Source: Aeromicrobium senzhongii (GTDB taxonomy: Bacteria > Actinomycetota > Actinomycetes > Propionibacteriales > Nocardioidaceae). From it: a stretch of 64,000 nucleotides of DNA. The notes under the pieces are model-generated. The model was not told the DNA's origin. It saw nothing but the letters and a program-made list of their open reading frames with translations, and did not search any database. This document shows, piece after piece, positions 1 through 7,246 of this stretch (its first letter is position 1; each line of letters begins with the position of its first letter). The stretch lies in the NCBI RefSeq assembly GCF_014334735.1, contig NZ_CP060587.1, positions 1,240,001-1,304,000 on the forward strand, in the 5' to 3' direction. The position numbers were made by a program, and so were the translations under genes.

Positions 1-258
1 GTCACCGCGAAGAAGATCAAGCCGCGCACCGAGCTGATGGTCCGGTTGACCTCCACCGACGGCAAGAAGGTCTACCGCACGGCGATGACCGACGGCGCCG
101 GCAGGTTCAAGGTCACCGGCCTGGCGTCGGGCAGGTACCGCATCGTCGTGAACGCCGATTCGTGGCGCGGCATCTCGCGTGCGTTCTCCGGTCCCAAGAC
201 GGTGACGGTCAAGCGCGGCAAGAACAAGTCCGTGGGGACGCTGACCTTCCGTCAGTGA
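1..258 (+). CDS. C-terminal end of a secreted/surface protein with a carboxypeptidase-regulatory-like repeat (5' partial)
   Basis: The reading frame is open from base 1 and stops at 256-258, so only the last 85 residues are present. The segment MVRLTSTDGKKVYRTAMTDG, followed by GAGRFKVTGLASGRYRIVV, has the alternating beta-strand pattern and the 'TDGAGRF..TGLASGRY' signature of carboxypeptidase-regulatory-like / SpaA-type Ig-fold repeats. Such repeats are usually found in tandem in exported proteins of Gram-positive bacteria. The very basic tail (VTVKRGKNKSVGTLTFRQ) carries no sorting signal. The upstream part lies outside the window, so the function of the whole protein cannot be named. It is followed after 44 bases by galE on the same strand. 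Confidence 0.6.
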   Translation, partial: VTAKKIKPRTELMVRLTSTDGKKVYRTAMTDGAGRFKVTGLASGRYRIVVNADSWRGISRAFSGPKTVTVKRGKNKSVGTLTFRQ

Positions 259-302
259 CCCCGGGGGCCGGTCCGGGCGACCAGTCGCCCTACGCTGGAT
301 TC

Positions 303-1271
303 ATGGCGATTCTGGTGACTGGTGGGGCCGGCTACATCGGTGCGCACGTCGTTCGGGCGCTCGAACGGGCGGGCCTGGACTCGGTCGTCGTCGACGACCT
401 GTCCAGCGGGCATCGCGACTTCGTCCGGCCCGAGGTGCCCTTCATCGACCTCTCGATCCTCGACACGAAGGGCCTCGTCGAGCAGCTCTCGCGGCACCGC
501 ATCGACGCCGTCATCCACCTGGCCGGCTTCAAGTACGCAGGGGTGTCGGTCGAGCGGCCGGTGCACACCTGGCAGCAGAACGTCGGGGGCACGCTGAGCC
601 TCCTGGAGGCGATGGCCGAGCTGGGCATCGGGGCGATCGTGTTCTCCAGCTCCGCGGCGGTCTACGGCACGACCGACATCGATCTGGTCACCGAGGACAC
701 GCCGACCGGCCCGGAGTCGCCCTACGGCGAGTCGAAGCTGGTGGGGGAGTGGATGATCCGCGACCAGGCGGTGGCCACCGGTCTGCGCCACACGTCGCTG
801 CGGTACTTCAACGTCGTCGGCTCCGGTGAGCCGGACCTGTACGACTCGAGCCCGCACAACCTGTTCCCGCTGGTCATCCGTGCGCTGAGTCGGGGCGAGC
901 GACCGCGGATCAACGGCACCGACTACCCGACGCCCGACGGCACGTGCGTGCGTGACTACGTGCACGTCGCCGACCTGGCGGAGGCGCACGTCACCGCAGT
1001 GCGGCGGTTGCTGGACGGCGACGAGCTGGAGCCGGTCTACAACCTGGGCAGCGGCGACGGCGTCTCGGTCCGTCAGATCATGCAGGCCGTCGCGACCGCG
1101 ACCGGTGTGGACTTCGAGCCCGAGGAGGCGGACCGCCGCCCCGGGGACCCGGCGCGCATCGTCGCGTCGGGGGAGCGCGCCACGCGCGACCTGGACTGGA
1201 AGATGCGGCACACGCTCGACGACATGGTGGCCAGCGCCTGGCGGGCGCGGCCCGGCGACGCGACGGCCTGA
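303..1271 (+). CDS. galE: UDP-glucose 4-epimerase
   Basis: Interconverts UDP-glucose and UDP-galactose with bound NAD+, feeding the Leloir pathway and galactose-containing cell-wall polymers. The 322-residue product is the usual length for short-chain extended epimerases. The N-terminus MAILVTGGAGYIGAH holds the GxxGxxG Rossmann nucleotide-binding motif. The catalytic Ser lies in the IVFSSSAAVYG segment and the Tyr-x3-Lys pair is the YGESK segment. The ATG at 303 was chosen because the Rossmann strand begins immediately after it; longer in-frame extensions run back through the preceding gene and lack family character. It is convergent with lexA with only nine bases between the stops. Substrate specificity between UDP-Glc and UDP-GlcNAc cannot be told from sequence alone. 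Confidence 0.9.
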   Translation: MAILVTGGAGYIGAHVVRALERAGLDSVVVDDLSSGHRDFVRPEVPFIDLSILDTKGLVEQLSRHRIDAVIHLAGFKYAGVSVERPVHTWQQNVGGTLSLLEAMAELGIGAIVFSSSAAVYGTTDIDLVTEDTPTGPESPYGESKLVGEWMIRDQAVATGLRHTSLRYFNVVGSGEPDLYDSSPHNLFPLVIRALSRGERPRINGTDYPTPDGTCVRDYVHVADLAEAHVTAVRRLLDGDELEPVYNLGSGDGVSVRQIMQAVATATGVDFEPEEADRRPGDPARIVASGERATRDLDWKMRHTLDDMVASAWRARPGDATA

Positions 1272-1280
1272 CCCGCCCCG

Positions 1281-1967
1281 TCAGACCCGGCGCAGGACTG
1301 CGGTGACCTTGCCGATGATCTGGGCGTCGGTGCCGTCGATCGGGTCGTAGGCAGGGTTCTGCGGCAGCAGCCAGACCTGGCCGTCGCGACGGCTGAGCGT
1401 CTTGACCGTCGCCTCGCCGTCGATCATGGCGGCGACCATCTCGCCGTTCTCGGCGACCTGCTGCTGGCGGATCACGACGTAGTCGCCGTCGCAGATCGCG
1501 GCGTCGATCATCGAGTCGCCCTTGACCTCGAGCAGGAAGAGCGTGCCGTCGCCGACCAGCGAGCGCGGGAGCGGCATGACCTCCTCGACGCGCTGCTCGG
1601 CCAGGATCGGACCGCCGGCCGCGATCCGACCGACCATGGGCACGTAGGCCGGCTCGGGAGCCGCGTCGCCGCTGTCGGTCTCATCGTGGTCGGCCGGGCG
1701 GGCGCGCATCGCCGGCTTGGAGTCGGGCAGGTAGATCTCCAGGGCCCGCGGGCGGTGGGGATCGCGGCGGATGAACCCCTTGCGCTCGAGCATCCGCAAC
1801 TGGTGCGAGACCGAGGACGTGCTGGCCAGGTCACAGGCGGCGCCGACCTCGCGCATGCTGGGCGGGTACCCCTGGGCCTCGATGTGCTCCTTGAGGAACA
1901 CCAGGATGCGACGTTGGCGCTTGGTCAGTCCGGTCAGGTCGACCGGTTCGTCCAGGTTCTCGCTCAT
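1281..1967 (-). CDS. lexA: LexA repressor, SOS regulator
   Basis: Transcriptional repressor of DNA-damage genes that cleaves itself when RecA filaments form. The 228-residue protein has an N-terminal winged helix-turn-helix (about residues 12-80, with the '[20 protein letters not shown]' recognition region) and a C-terminal S24 peptidase domain. The self-cleavage bond is A117-G118 in RIAAGGP. The catalytic dyad is S152 (KGDSM) and K189 (TVKT). A linker of about 30 acidic residues separates the domains. Its promoter overlaps a LexA box, so it is very probably autoregulated. The -10 element places +1 at or next to the ATG, suggesting a leaderless mRNA. The neighbourhood with a LysM inhibitor and nrdR matches the mycobacterial Rv2718c-Rv2720 arrangement. 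Confidence 0.97.
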   Translation of the reverse strand: MSENLDEPVDLTGLTKRQRRILVFLKEHIEAQGYPPSMREVGAACDLASTSSVSHQLRMLERKGFIRRDPHRPRALEIYLPDSKPAMRARPADHDETDSGDAAPEPAYVPMVGRIAAGGPILAEQRVEEVMPLPRSLVGDGTLFLLEVKGDSMIDAAICDGDYVVIRQQQVAENGEMVAAMIDGEATVKTLSRRDGQVWLLPQNPAYDPIDGTDAQIIGKVTAVLRRV

Positions 1968-1973
1968 GGGACG

Positions 1974-2003
1974 ACCGTAGCCGGGGCGGGCGGTGGGATC
2001 AAA
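1974..2003 (-). promoter_or_regulatory. lexA promoter (-35 TTTGAT, -10 TACGGT)
   Basis: On the minus strand TTTGAT (2003-1998) and TACGGT (1979-1974) are separated by 18 bases. The expected +1 falls on or next to the lexA ATG at 1967, so the transcript is probably leaderless. The -35 hexamer lies inside the LexA box, which fits repression by occlusion. Confidence 0.6.
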
Positions 2004-2014
2004 CAGGTGTTCGA
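1999..2014. promoter_or_regulatory. LexA box (SOS operator) between lexA and a divergent small gene
   Basis: TCAAACAGGTGTTCGA matches the actinobacterial consensus TCGAAC-N4-GTTCGA at 11 of 12 defined positions. It overlaps the -35 element of lexA and lies just upstream of the divergent gene that starts at 2051, so both could respond to LexA. Confidence 0.8.
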
Positions 2015-2050
2015 TACGGCGTGTCCCGGTGGTGGCCTAGGGTGAGGAAC

Positions 2051-2359
2051 GTGAGCTACGTGGTGGTGGGGACCCGTTCCGGTCAGCAGTGGAACGTCGA
2101 GGTGTCGGGCGTCGGATCGGCCATGGCCGCCGAGCTCGGCCAGATCGAGGCGGTCGCGCGCGACGTCCTGCGCGAGCACGCGGTCGCCGACTTCGCGACG
2201 GTCGACCTGCAGCTGTTGCTGCCGGACTTCGAGGTCGACCTGCAGCAGCAGGGCGTACCGCGCCACAGTCTCGGCCCGGTCGAGCTGGTCAGCGGCCTCA
2301 TCGCGCTGGTGGTCGTGGTCGGCGCGATCGCGTTCCTCGTGGGTCGCGCGCTGGGCTGA
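2051..2359 (+). CDS. Small hypothetical protein with one C-terminal membrane segment
   Basis: I do not recognise a named family. The 102-residue product starts with a beta-rich segment (VSYVVVGTRSGQQWNVEV), then a predicted amphipathic helix (about residues 25-50). It ends with one hydrophobic stretch (SGLIALVVVVGAIAFLVG, about residues 80-98), so it could be tail-anchored in the membrane. The fold of the first 50 residues is reminiscent of HicB-type or DUF1902 antitoxin-like domains, but that is only an impression. GTG at 2051 was chosen because a TAGGGT -10-like hexamer lies at 2038-2043, again consistent with leaderless expression. It is divergent from lexA across the LexA box, so SOS control is possible. 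Confidence 0.6.
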   Translation: MSYVVVGTRSGQQWNVEVSGVGSAMAAELGQIEAVARDVLREHAVADFATVDLQLLLPDFEVDLQQQGVPRHSLGPVELVSGLIALVVVVGAIAFLVGRALG

Positions 2360-2366
2360 GCCGGGT

Positions 2367-3293
2367 TCAGCGGGGGTCCACGCGACCCCGCGGCTCGCCG
2401 GATTCCTCGGCCGCGACGGCCAGCCTGGCGCGAGTGGCACGCTCCCGGGCGAGCCTCGCCTCCTGTGCGATCGTCTCGTCGCTGACGATGTGCTGGCGGG
2501 TGGCCTCGACGCACGCACCGAACAAGATGGCCCACATCCCGATCCACAGCCACAGCAGCAGCACGACGACGCCGGCCAGCGCGCCGTACGTGCGGGCGTA
2601 GGTGCCGAAGGTCTCGACGTAGATCGAGAAGCCGACCGAGCTCAGGAGCCAGATCGCGGCGGCCAGGACCACACCCCGGCTGATGAGCGGGCCGGTCGGG
2701 GGTCGCTGGGGAGCCTGGCGGTAGAGCACGCCGATGGCCACGAGGACGGCGCCGGCCAGCACGAGCCAGCGGATGACGTGCGCGATCACACGCGTGACGG
2801 CGCCGGCGCCGGTCAGGTCCAGCACCACCGGGACCACCGCCACCACCGAGACGGAGAGGACGCCGAACGCCAGGGCCGCGACGGTCAGGGCCAGTCCGGA
2901 CAGGCGGCGCACGACGTACCACCCGCGCGGAGGCAGACCGTACAGCTGGTTGATGGCCGTGACGAGGTGGAAGATCCCGCTCGACGCGGAGTACAGGGCC
3001 AGTGCGACGGCGACGACGGCGCTCACGCCCAGCGAGCCGGCGCCCGCCGCCGTGAGCTGGTCCATCTGGTCGGTGATGAAGGATGCGGCCTCGGGCGGCA
3101 AGGCGGCGGTCAGTCGGTCCGCCTGGTCCGCGATGGTGTCCGGATCGGCCACCAGCCCGTAGACGGACACCATGGCGATGAGGGCCGGGAACAGGGACGT
3201 GAACAGGAAGAACGCGACGCCGGCGGCCAGCAGCGACGCCTGCTTGGCCGATGCCTGCCGCCACGCGGTGACCAGCGTCTGCAGCGGGGACAT
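2367..3293 (-). CDS. YihY/virulence factor BrkB family membrane protein
   Basis: Predicted integral membrane protein of 308 residues with six hydrophobic segments. The N-terminal segment KQASLLAAGVAFFLFTSLFP, the internal GLPPRGWYVVRRL and the C-terminal GALAGVVVLLLWLWIGMWAI segments are typical of the YihY/BrkB (RNase BN-misnamed) family. Its molecular role is not established; family members have been linked to transport or envelope biogenesis. The tail after the last membrane segment is charged and helical. ATG at 3293 was chosen because the family's N-terminal 'TAWRQA..Q...LAAGVAF' block follows directly. A LexA box at 3358-3373 lies 65 bases upstream of this start as well as upstream of the divergent LysM gene, so co-regulation is possible. 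Confidence 0.85.
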   Translation of the reverse strand: MSPLQTLVTAWRQASAKQASLLAAGVAFFLFTSLFPALIAMVSVYGLVADPDTIADQADRLTAALPPEAASFITDQMDQLTAAGAGSLGVSAVVAVALALYSASSGIFHLVTAINQLYGLPPRGWYVVRRLSGLALTVAALAFGVLSVSVVAVVPVVLDLTGAGAVTRVIAHVIRWLVLAGAVLVAIGVLYRQAPQRPPTGPLISRGVVLAAAIWLLSSVGFSIYVETFGTYARTYGALAGVVVLLLWLWIGMWAILFGACVEATRQHIVSDETIAQEARLARERATRARLAVAAEESGEPRGRVDPR

Positions 3294-3357
3294 GGCCCGA
3301 CGGTAGCGGGCTCCGCCGGGGGAGCGCCCGTCGCTCCGGCCGGAACGACACGCCCGT

Positions 3358-3373
3358 TCGAACAAGATTTCGA
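3358..3373. promoter_or_regulatory. LexA box upstream of the LysM cell-division inhibitor gene
   Basis: TCGAACAAGATTTCGA matches TCGAAC-N4-GTTCGA at 11 of 12 defined positions. It lies in the divergent region between the YihY-like gene (minus strand) and the LysM gene (plus strand), about 100 bases before the latter's ATG and upstream of a TACAGT -10-like hexamer at 3403-3408. Confidence 0.8.
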
Positions 3374-3415
3374 CAATGCTCGATTTTGTCGGAGGCCACC
3401 CGTACAGTCGTTCAT

Positions 3416-3431
3416 GTGTTCGATAGAACAC
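3416..3431. promoter_or_regulatory. Perfect palindrome GTGTTC-GATA-GAACAC in the leader of the LysM gene
   Basis: Six-base arms with a four-base spacer form an exact inverted repeat just downstream of the predicted start of transcription. The half-sites are those of a LexA box but in outward orientation. It may be a second operator, a roadblock site or an mRNA hairpin. Binding protein unknown. Confidence 0.4.
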
Positions 3432-3470
3432 GTGATCGAATCGAACAGCCGCACTTCCCCGGAGGCCATC

Positions 3471-3872
3471 ATGAGCATCACCCTCGACCACAGCTCCTTC
3501 CCGGTCATCGACCTGCCGCGTCGCCCGCTGGTGACCCGCACGACGTACCGGGCCGCCGGCGCCGCTCCCGCCGCGCCGCTGCGCCTGACCGGTCGTGGCC
3601 GGATCGCCCTGGTGGCCGTCGCCCTCGCCGTGATCAGCGCGCTGGTGATCGTCTTCGGGTCCGCCGTGGTCGCCTCGGACTCCGCCGCCGAGCCGGGGAT
3701 CGTCACCACGGTGACGGTCCAGCCGGGTCAGACTCTCTGGAGCATCGCCGCCGAGGCACGTCCCGACGCCGACATCCGGTCCACCGTGGACGAGATCGTC
3801 AAGCTCAACGCCCTTGAGGACGGGGTCGCGCTCCCCATCGGCACCACGCTGGCCGTGCCGACCACCGACTGA
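3471..3872 (+). CDS. LysM-domain SOS cell-division inhibitor (YneA/ChiZ/DivS-like)
   Basis: Probable SOS-induced membrane protein that delays septation after DNA damage. The 133-residue product has a cytoplasmic N-terminus of about 45 residues, one membrane segment (IALVAVALAVISALVIVFGS, about residues 44-63) and an extracellular LysM peptidoglycan-binding domain starting at VTVQPGQTLWSIAAEARPDA. This is the architecture of Bacillus YneA and of the lexA-adjacent mycobacterial ChiZ (Rv2719c). No separate hydrolase domain is visible. ATG at 3471 follows a GGAGG at 3461-3465. Position next to lexA and a strong LexA box upstream support the assignment; function is inferred from these and not from sequence identity. 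Confidence 0.8.
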   Translation: MSITLDHSSFPVIDLPRRPLVTRTTYRAAGAAPAAPLRLTGRGRIALVAVALAVISALVIVFGSAVVASDSAAEPGIVTTVTVQPGQTLWSIAAEARPDADIRSTVDEIVKLNALEDGVALPIGTTLAVPTTD

Positions 3873-4040
3873 CCGTTCACTCCCGAGCCCGCGCGCGGCG
3901 CCCATCGATGCCCTGGGGAAGGGGCGGTGGGCGCCGCGTCGCGTTGTGTCAGGGTTCGACACGCGTTCATCGCCGACTCGTTCCCTTGTCGCTGTCCGCG
4001 GCGTAGCGTGCAGTGAGGACATCGACTTCAGGAGGTCCGC

Positions 4041-4517
4041 ATGACGATCGCCGCTCCTGGCCATCACCACCACATCCACGTGATGACCCGGTACCGGGGG
4101 CAGGTGCTGTGTCGCGCCGCCGTCCTGCTGACGGCCAGTGCAGCGACCTGGGTGCTGCCGGGGCGCGAGGGCACGCACGGTGTCGATGCTCCGGCGCGCT
4201 GGCTCGGCAGTGCCGTGACCGAGGCACACCCGGCCGTCGGCGTCGTCGTCCTGCTGGCGCTCGTGGCCGCGGGCTACGCGTGGCAGCGGGTGCGTCCGGC
4301 CGACATGGGCGCGCTGGCCTGGGTCGTGGCCGGGGGAGCACTGGCCTTCGTGTCCGTCGCGCTGGTCGTGACGGCGGGCTCGGGTGAAGGGCCGGTCTAT
4401 TGGTGGCTCGGCGTCGGCGTGGTCGTCACCTCGATGACGTTGCAGGTCCTGGCGGCGCTGGCCGGACACGGACTGGCCGTGCTCGCGGCGCGGCGGGGCG
4501 AGGTCCCGGCGGTCTGA
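4041..4517 (+). CDS. Hypothetical four-helix membrane protein
   Basis: No family recognised. The 158-residue product starts with a histidine-rich stretch (HHHHIHV, residues 8-14) followed by basic residues and about four hydrophobic segments (around residues 22-38, 66-84, 92-112 and 120-148). The His cluster could bind metal, but nothing else supports that. A clear ribosome-binding site (AGGAGG) precedes the ATG. It is a single-gene unit between the LysM gene and the terminator at 4556-4583, in the place where mycobacteria also keep variable genes between lexA and nrdR. Confidence 0.6.
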   Translation: MTIAAPGHHHHIHVMTRYRGQVLCRAAVLLTASAATWVLPGREGTHGVDAPARWLGSAVTEAHPAVGVVVLLALVAAGYAWQRVRPADMGALAWVVAGGALAFVSVALVVTAGSGEGPVYWWLGVGVVVTSMTLQVLAALAGHGLAVLAARRGEVPAV

Positions 4518-4555
4518 CCGGCACTCCGGCCCCGGCTGCCACCGAAGGACGGACG

Positions 4556-4583
4556 AACGCCCCGGTCGAAGGACCGGGGCGTT
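4556..4583. terminator. Bidirectional intrinsic-type terminator between convergent genes
   Basis: AACGCCCCGGTC, loop GAAG, GACCGGGGCGTT: a perfect 12-bp stem with a four-base loop, placed between the ends of the membrane-protein gene and dps. Confidence 0.85.
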
Positions 4584-4604
4584 CTCGTGTTCAGGGTGCG
4601 GGCG

Positions 4605-5111
4605 TCAGCTCTTGAGCTGTCCGCCTGCGCTCTCGAGGTGGGCTCGCACGAACCAGTGGAACAGCTCGAGCGTCTTGATCTGCCCGATGATCATGTCCTC
4701 GGTCACCGGGTCGAGGTCCTCGACGGCAGCCTGCGCCTTGCGGTGGTCGTCGATGAGGCCGGTGTAGACGGCATCGAGCGCCTTGAGGTGCTCGGTGGTC
4801 GTCGCCCGGCCCAGCGGGTAGTCCTCCCACGAGCGTCCGTCGACGATCGCCTTCGGGGTGCCCAGGGGGACGGCGCCCAGGGTCGCGATGCGCTCCGCGG
4901 TCTCGTCGACCATGTCGCGAACCTCGACCACGTGAGGATCGATCATCTCGTGCACCGCGATGAAGTGGGGACCCACGACGTTCCAGTGCACGTGCTTGAG
5001 GGTGAGCATCAGGTCGTTGAGTGCGTTCAACCGATCCTGCAGCGTCTTCGCCAGGCTCTCGCCGTCGGCGATGCTGAGACCGGGAACCGTGTACTTGGGT
5101 TTGGTGGCCAT
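4605..5111 (-). CDS. dps: Dps family DNA-binding ferritin-like protein
   Basis: Forms dodecameric shells that oxidise and store iron and protect DNA from oxidative damage in starvation or stress. The 168-residue length is typical. The inter-subunit ferroxidase ligands are visible as H42 (KHVHWNVVG), H54 and D58 (AVHEMIDPH), and D69/E73 (MVDETAERI), spaced as in E. coli Dps. The N-terminus (MATKPKYTVPG) is short and carries only two lysines, so DNA binding may be weak or use other surfaces. A terminator follows. It lies divergent to nothing and downstream of the sigma-factor-like gene by 54 bases on the same strand, but a shared transcript is not evident. Confidence 0.93.
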   Translation of the reverse strand: MATKPKYTVPGLSIADGESLAKTLQDRLNALNDLMLTLKHVHWNVVGPHFIAVHEMIDPHVVEVRDMVDETAERIATLGAVPLGTPKAIVDGRSWEDYPLGRATTTEHLKALDAVYTGLIDDHRKAQAAVEDLDPVTEDMIIGQIKTLELFHWFVRAHLESAGGQLKS

Positions 5112-5165
5112 GCCTCCACCGTAGAGCGATCAACCGATGTCGCAACCGCAGCGAGTGTGACGTCC

Positions 5166-6272
5166 TCAGCCCTCGAGAGCGCCCCGCAACCGGGCGTGCT
5201 CACGTGCACTGCGCACCCGGGCGACCGCAGCGGTCCAAGCGCGGTCGGCCTCCTCGTGGTGGCCCAGCCGGGCCAGCAGATCGGCCCGCGTGGCGTGGTA
5301 GAGGTGACTGTCGAGGTCGAAGCCCTCGACCAGCTCGAGCGCCACGTCGGCGCCGCGAACCTCCGCGAGCGAGGTGGCGCGGCTCAGGGCGACGAGATCG
5401 GACGGCGCCAGGATCATGAGCTGGTCGTGCAGGGCCAGGATCCGGTCCCAGTCGGTGTCCGCGGCACTCGCGGCGGTGACGTGCTCGGCCTGGATGGTGG
5501 CGCGGACCTGGTAGGGCCCCGTGGGGTTCTGACGCCGGCTGGCGCGCAGCAGGAACAGCCCTTCGTCGATCTCGTCGCGGTGCCAGCGGCTGCGGTCCTG
5601 CTCCCCGAACGGGATGAGCGAGCCGTCGGGGGCCACCCGGGCGTCGCGGCGCGCGCGGGTCAACAGCATGATGGCCAGCGCGGCCCGCGGCTCGGGCTCG
5701 GCCGGGAACTGCTCCACGAGGACCCGCATCGTCTCGACGGCCTCATAGGGCAGGTCCAGGTGGCAGTGGGGGTGGACGATGCCGTCGTCGAAGACCAGCA
5801 TCAGCACGTCGAGCACACAGTTGAGGTGCTGGGCGGTGAGCTCCGGGGGGACGGGCTGCCCGAGCAGGCCGCGGGCGCGATCTTGCGACCAGGCGAGCCG
5901 GCGGGCCATGGTCGCGTCGGAAACGGCGAAGCTGCGCGCGATCTCGTCGGTGGGGAAGCCGCCGGCGACGGCGAGCATGAGGGCGATCCGGGCGGCCATC
6001 GGCAAGGAGGAGTGGGAGCAGGCCGAGAGCACGGTGAGCACGGCCGACGCGTCGTCCTCGGGGACGTGGGGCACCGGGTCCGTCCGGCCGGCGCTGGCCC
6101 AGGCCTGCTCCAGCAACGAGTCGGCCGAGGGCCGATCATGGCGCACTGCGGCGACCACGTCGTCCACGGCGTCCAGGGCCTCCCCGAGGTCGCCGACGTG
6201 GACGGCGAGCACCCCCAGTGCGCGCAGGCGTGCTGAGCGAAGTTCTCGGGGGAGGGAGACGGAGTGGGTCAT
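5166..6272 (-). CDS. ECF42-like sigma factor homologue with DUF6596/C-terminal helical extension and a poorly preserved region 2
   Basis: The 368-residue product matches the layout of the ECF42 (SigJ/DGPF-linked) group: a sigma region-4 helix-turn-helix followed by a large C-terminal domain. Region 4 is clear (ARIALMLAVAGGFPTDEIAR then SDATMARRL, about residues 95-140). The C-terminal DUF6596/SnoaL-independent extension contains LNCVLDVLMLVFDDG and MIL-APSDL-ALSRA segments typical of the group, which normally mediates promoter opening. The N-terminal 85 residues are much shorter than a normal region 2 and lack the 'AEDALQEAF..A' and '..W....AR.R..D' blocks. ATG at 6272 was chosen; the longer frame is basic and low in family character. 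No DGPF/YCII gene, the usual neighbour, is present. It may be a degenerate or non-sigma derivative. Confidence 0.65.
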   Translation of the reverse strand: MTHSVSLPRELRSARLRALGVLAVHVGDLGEALDAVDDVVAAVRHDRPSADSLLEQAWASAGRTDPVPHVPEDDASAVLTVLSACSHSSLPMAARIALMLAVAGGFPTDEIARSFAVSDATMARRLAWSQDRARGLLGQPVPPELTAQHLNCVLDVLMLVFDDGIVHPHCHLDLPYEAVETMRVLVEQFPAEPEPRAALAIMLLTRARRDARVAPDGSLIPFGEQDRSRWHRDEIDEGLFLLRASRRQNPTGPYQVRATIQAEHVTAASAADTDWDRILALHDQLMILAPSDLVALSRATSLAEVRGADVALELVEGFDLDSHLYHATRADLLARLGHHEEADRAWTAAVARVRSAREHARLRGALEG

Positions 6273-6489
6273 GTCGGTGTCGCGGTGTCCAAGGTGCGCA
6301 AGGGACAAGGCGACTCCTCTCGTTCCGTGCTGCCGGTCGTGATGGACGGGGAAACTCGATGCGACCCCTCGATGGTCGCCGACACGCCCGTGATCCGCGA
6401 GTCGACCGGCCCCGACCCCGGGCTGACCTGCGCAAACGTCGTCCTTACGAACATCGCGTCCAATTCTGTCGGACTTCTTTGCGAAGTTG

Positions 6490-6518
6490 TTGCTTACCGG
6501 TGACACGCCACGTAGAGT
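6490..6518 (+). promoter_or_regulatory. nrdR-nrdJ promoter (-35 TTGCTT, -10 TAGAGT)
   Basis: TTGCTT at 6490-6495 and TAGAGT at 6513-6518 are separated by exactly 17 bases. The first NrdR box begins three bases after the -10 element, so bound NrdR would cover the start of transcription. Confidence 0.65.
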
Positions 6519-6520
6519 AA

Positions 6521-6536
6521 CCACTACATCTAGTAG
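6521..6536. promoter_or_regulatory. NrdR box 1
   Basis: CCACTACATCTAGTAG matches the NrdR-box consensus ACACTATATATAGTGT at 11 of 16 positions and sits directly after the -10 element. Confidence 0.6.
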
Positions 6537-6550
6537 TTACACAGATGTGA

Positions 6551-6613
6551 TTCTCCACATATAGGTCCACAGGTTCAGCCCTGTTACCCACATCACATGT
6601 GAAGATGTCCACA
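6551..6613 (+). promoter_or_regulatory. Cluster of four same-orientation DnaA-box-like 9-mers
   Basis: TTCTCCACA (6551), AGGTCCACA (6563), TTACCCACA (6584) and ATGTCCACA (6605) each differ from TTGTCCACA or TTATCCACA by one or two bases. All face the same way, with spacings of 12, 21 and 21 bases. The first two overlap NrdR box 2, so the assignment is not exclusive. Confidence 0.45.
6552..6567. promoter_or_regulatory. NrdR box 2
   Basis: TCTCCACATATAGGTC matches the consensus at 9 of 16 positions, including an intact ATATAG core. Its start is exactly 31 bases from that of box 1, three helical turns, which is the spacing typical of paired NrdR boxes. Confidence 0.55.
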
Positions 6614-6671
6614 CTCCGTCCCCAGGTTCATCCACCGGGAGCGGAATTCGGTCCGATGCGAGGAGGAAACG

Positions 6672-7187
6672 ATGCACTGCCCGTTCTGCAAGCACACCGA
6701 CACGCGCGTGCTCGACTCGCGCGTGGCCGATGAGGGCGGCTCCATTCGCCGTCGCCGGGCCTGCTCGCGATGCGAGAAGCGCTTCACCACGATCGAGCAG
6801 ATGCAGCTCATGGTCGTGAAGCGCTCGGGGGCCACCGAGCCGTTCGTCCGCGAGAAGGCCGTCGCCGGCGTCGCCAAGGCCTGCAAGGGCCGACCCGTGT
6901 CCACCGACGACCTGGCCTGCCTGGGCCAGCAGGTCGAGGACGCCCTGCGCGCCTCCGGCCAGGCCGAGATCAACACGCAGGACATCGGGATGGCCATCCT
7001 CGAACCCCTGCGCGCCCTCGACGAGGTGGCGTACCTGCGCTTCGCGTCGGTCTACAAGTCCTTCGACTCCGCCGACGACTTCGTCGCCGAGATCGCCGGG
7101 CTCATGGCCGACCAGGCCGACATCGCCCACGTGCTCGACCGCGCCGCCGAGGCCTCCTCGCCGAAGCACCCCGACTCCGGGTCCTGA
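6672..7187 (+). CDS. nrdR: Transcriptional repressor NrdR
   Basis: Zinc-finger/ATP-cone repressor of ribonucleotide reductase genes; it senses dATP/ATP and binds paired NrdR boxes. The N-terminal zinc ribbon is formed by C3, C6, C31 and C34 (MHCPFC... and [10 protein letters not shown]). The ATP-cone spans about residues 48-138. At 171 residues it is slightly longer than the usual 150-160 because of an acidic, serine-rich tail. GAGGAAAC lies just before the ATG. It is followed after 59 bases by nrdJ on the same strand, so it most likely controls its own operon through the two boxes upstream. Confidence 0.96.
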   Translation: MHCPFCKHTDTRVLDSRVADEGGSIRRRRACSRCEKRFTTIEQMQLMVVKRSGATEPFVREKAVAGVAKACKGRPVSTDDLACLGQQVEDALRASGQAEINTQDIGMAILEPLRALDEVAYLRFASVYKSFDSADDFVAEIAGLMADQADIAHVLDRAAEASSPKHPDSGS

Positions 7188-7246
7188 CCGACCCGCAGTC
7201 CCCAGACGACACACATCCACGCTGCACACCACGACAGGAGCACCAC

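Larger units (their letters stand above)
6273..6671. promoter_or_regulatory. 399-base intergenic region holding the nrdR-nrdJ promoter
   Basis: The left 200 bases show no convincing gene on either strand. The right half is noticeably AT-richer than its surroundings and holds a promoter (6490-6518), two NrdR boxes (6521-6536, 6552-6567) and four DnaA-box-like 9-mers (6551-6613), described separately. I saw no cobalamin riboswitch. Confidence 0.6.

Noticed and set aside
7188-7246. Cobalamin riboswitch before nrdJ
   Set aside because: Only 59 bases are available, and no B12-box or matching structure was seen there or in 6273-6671.
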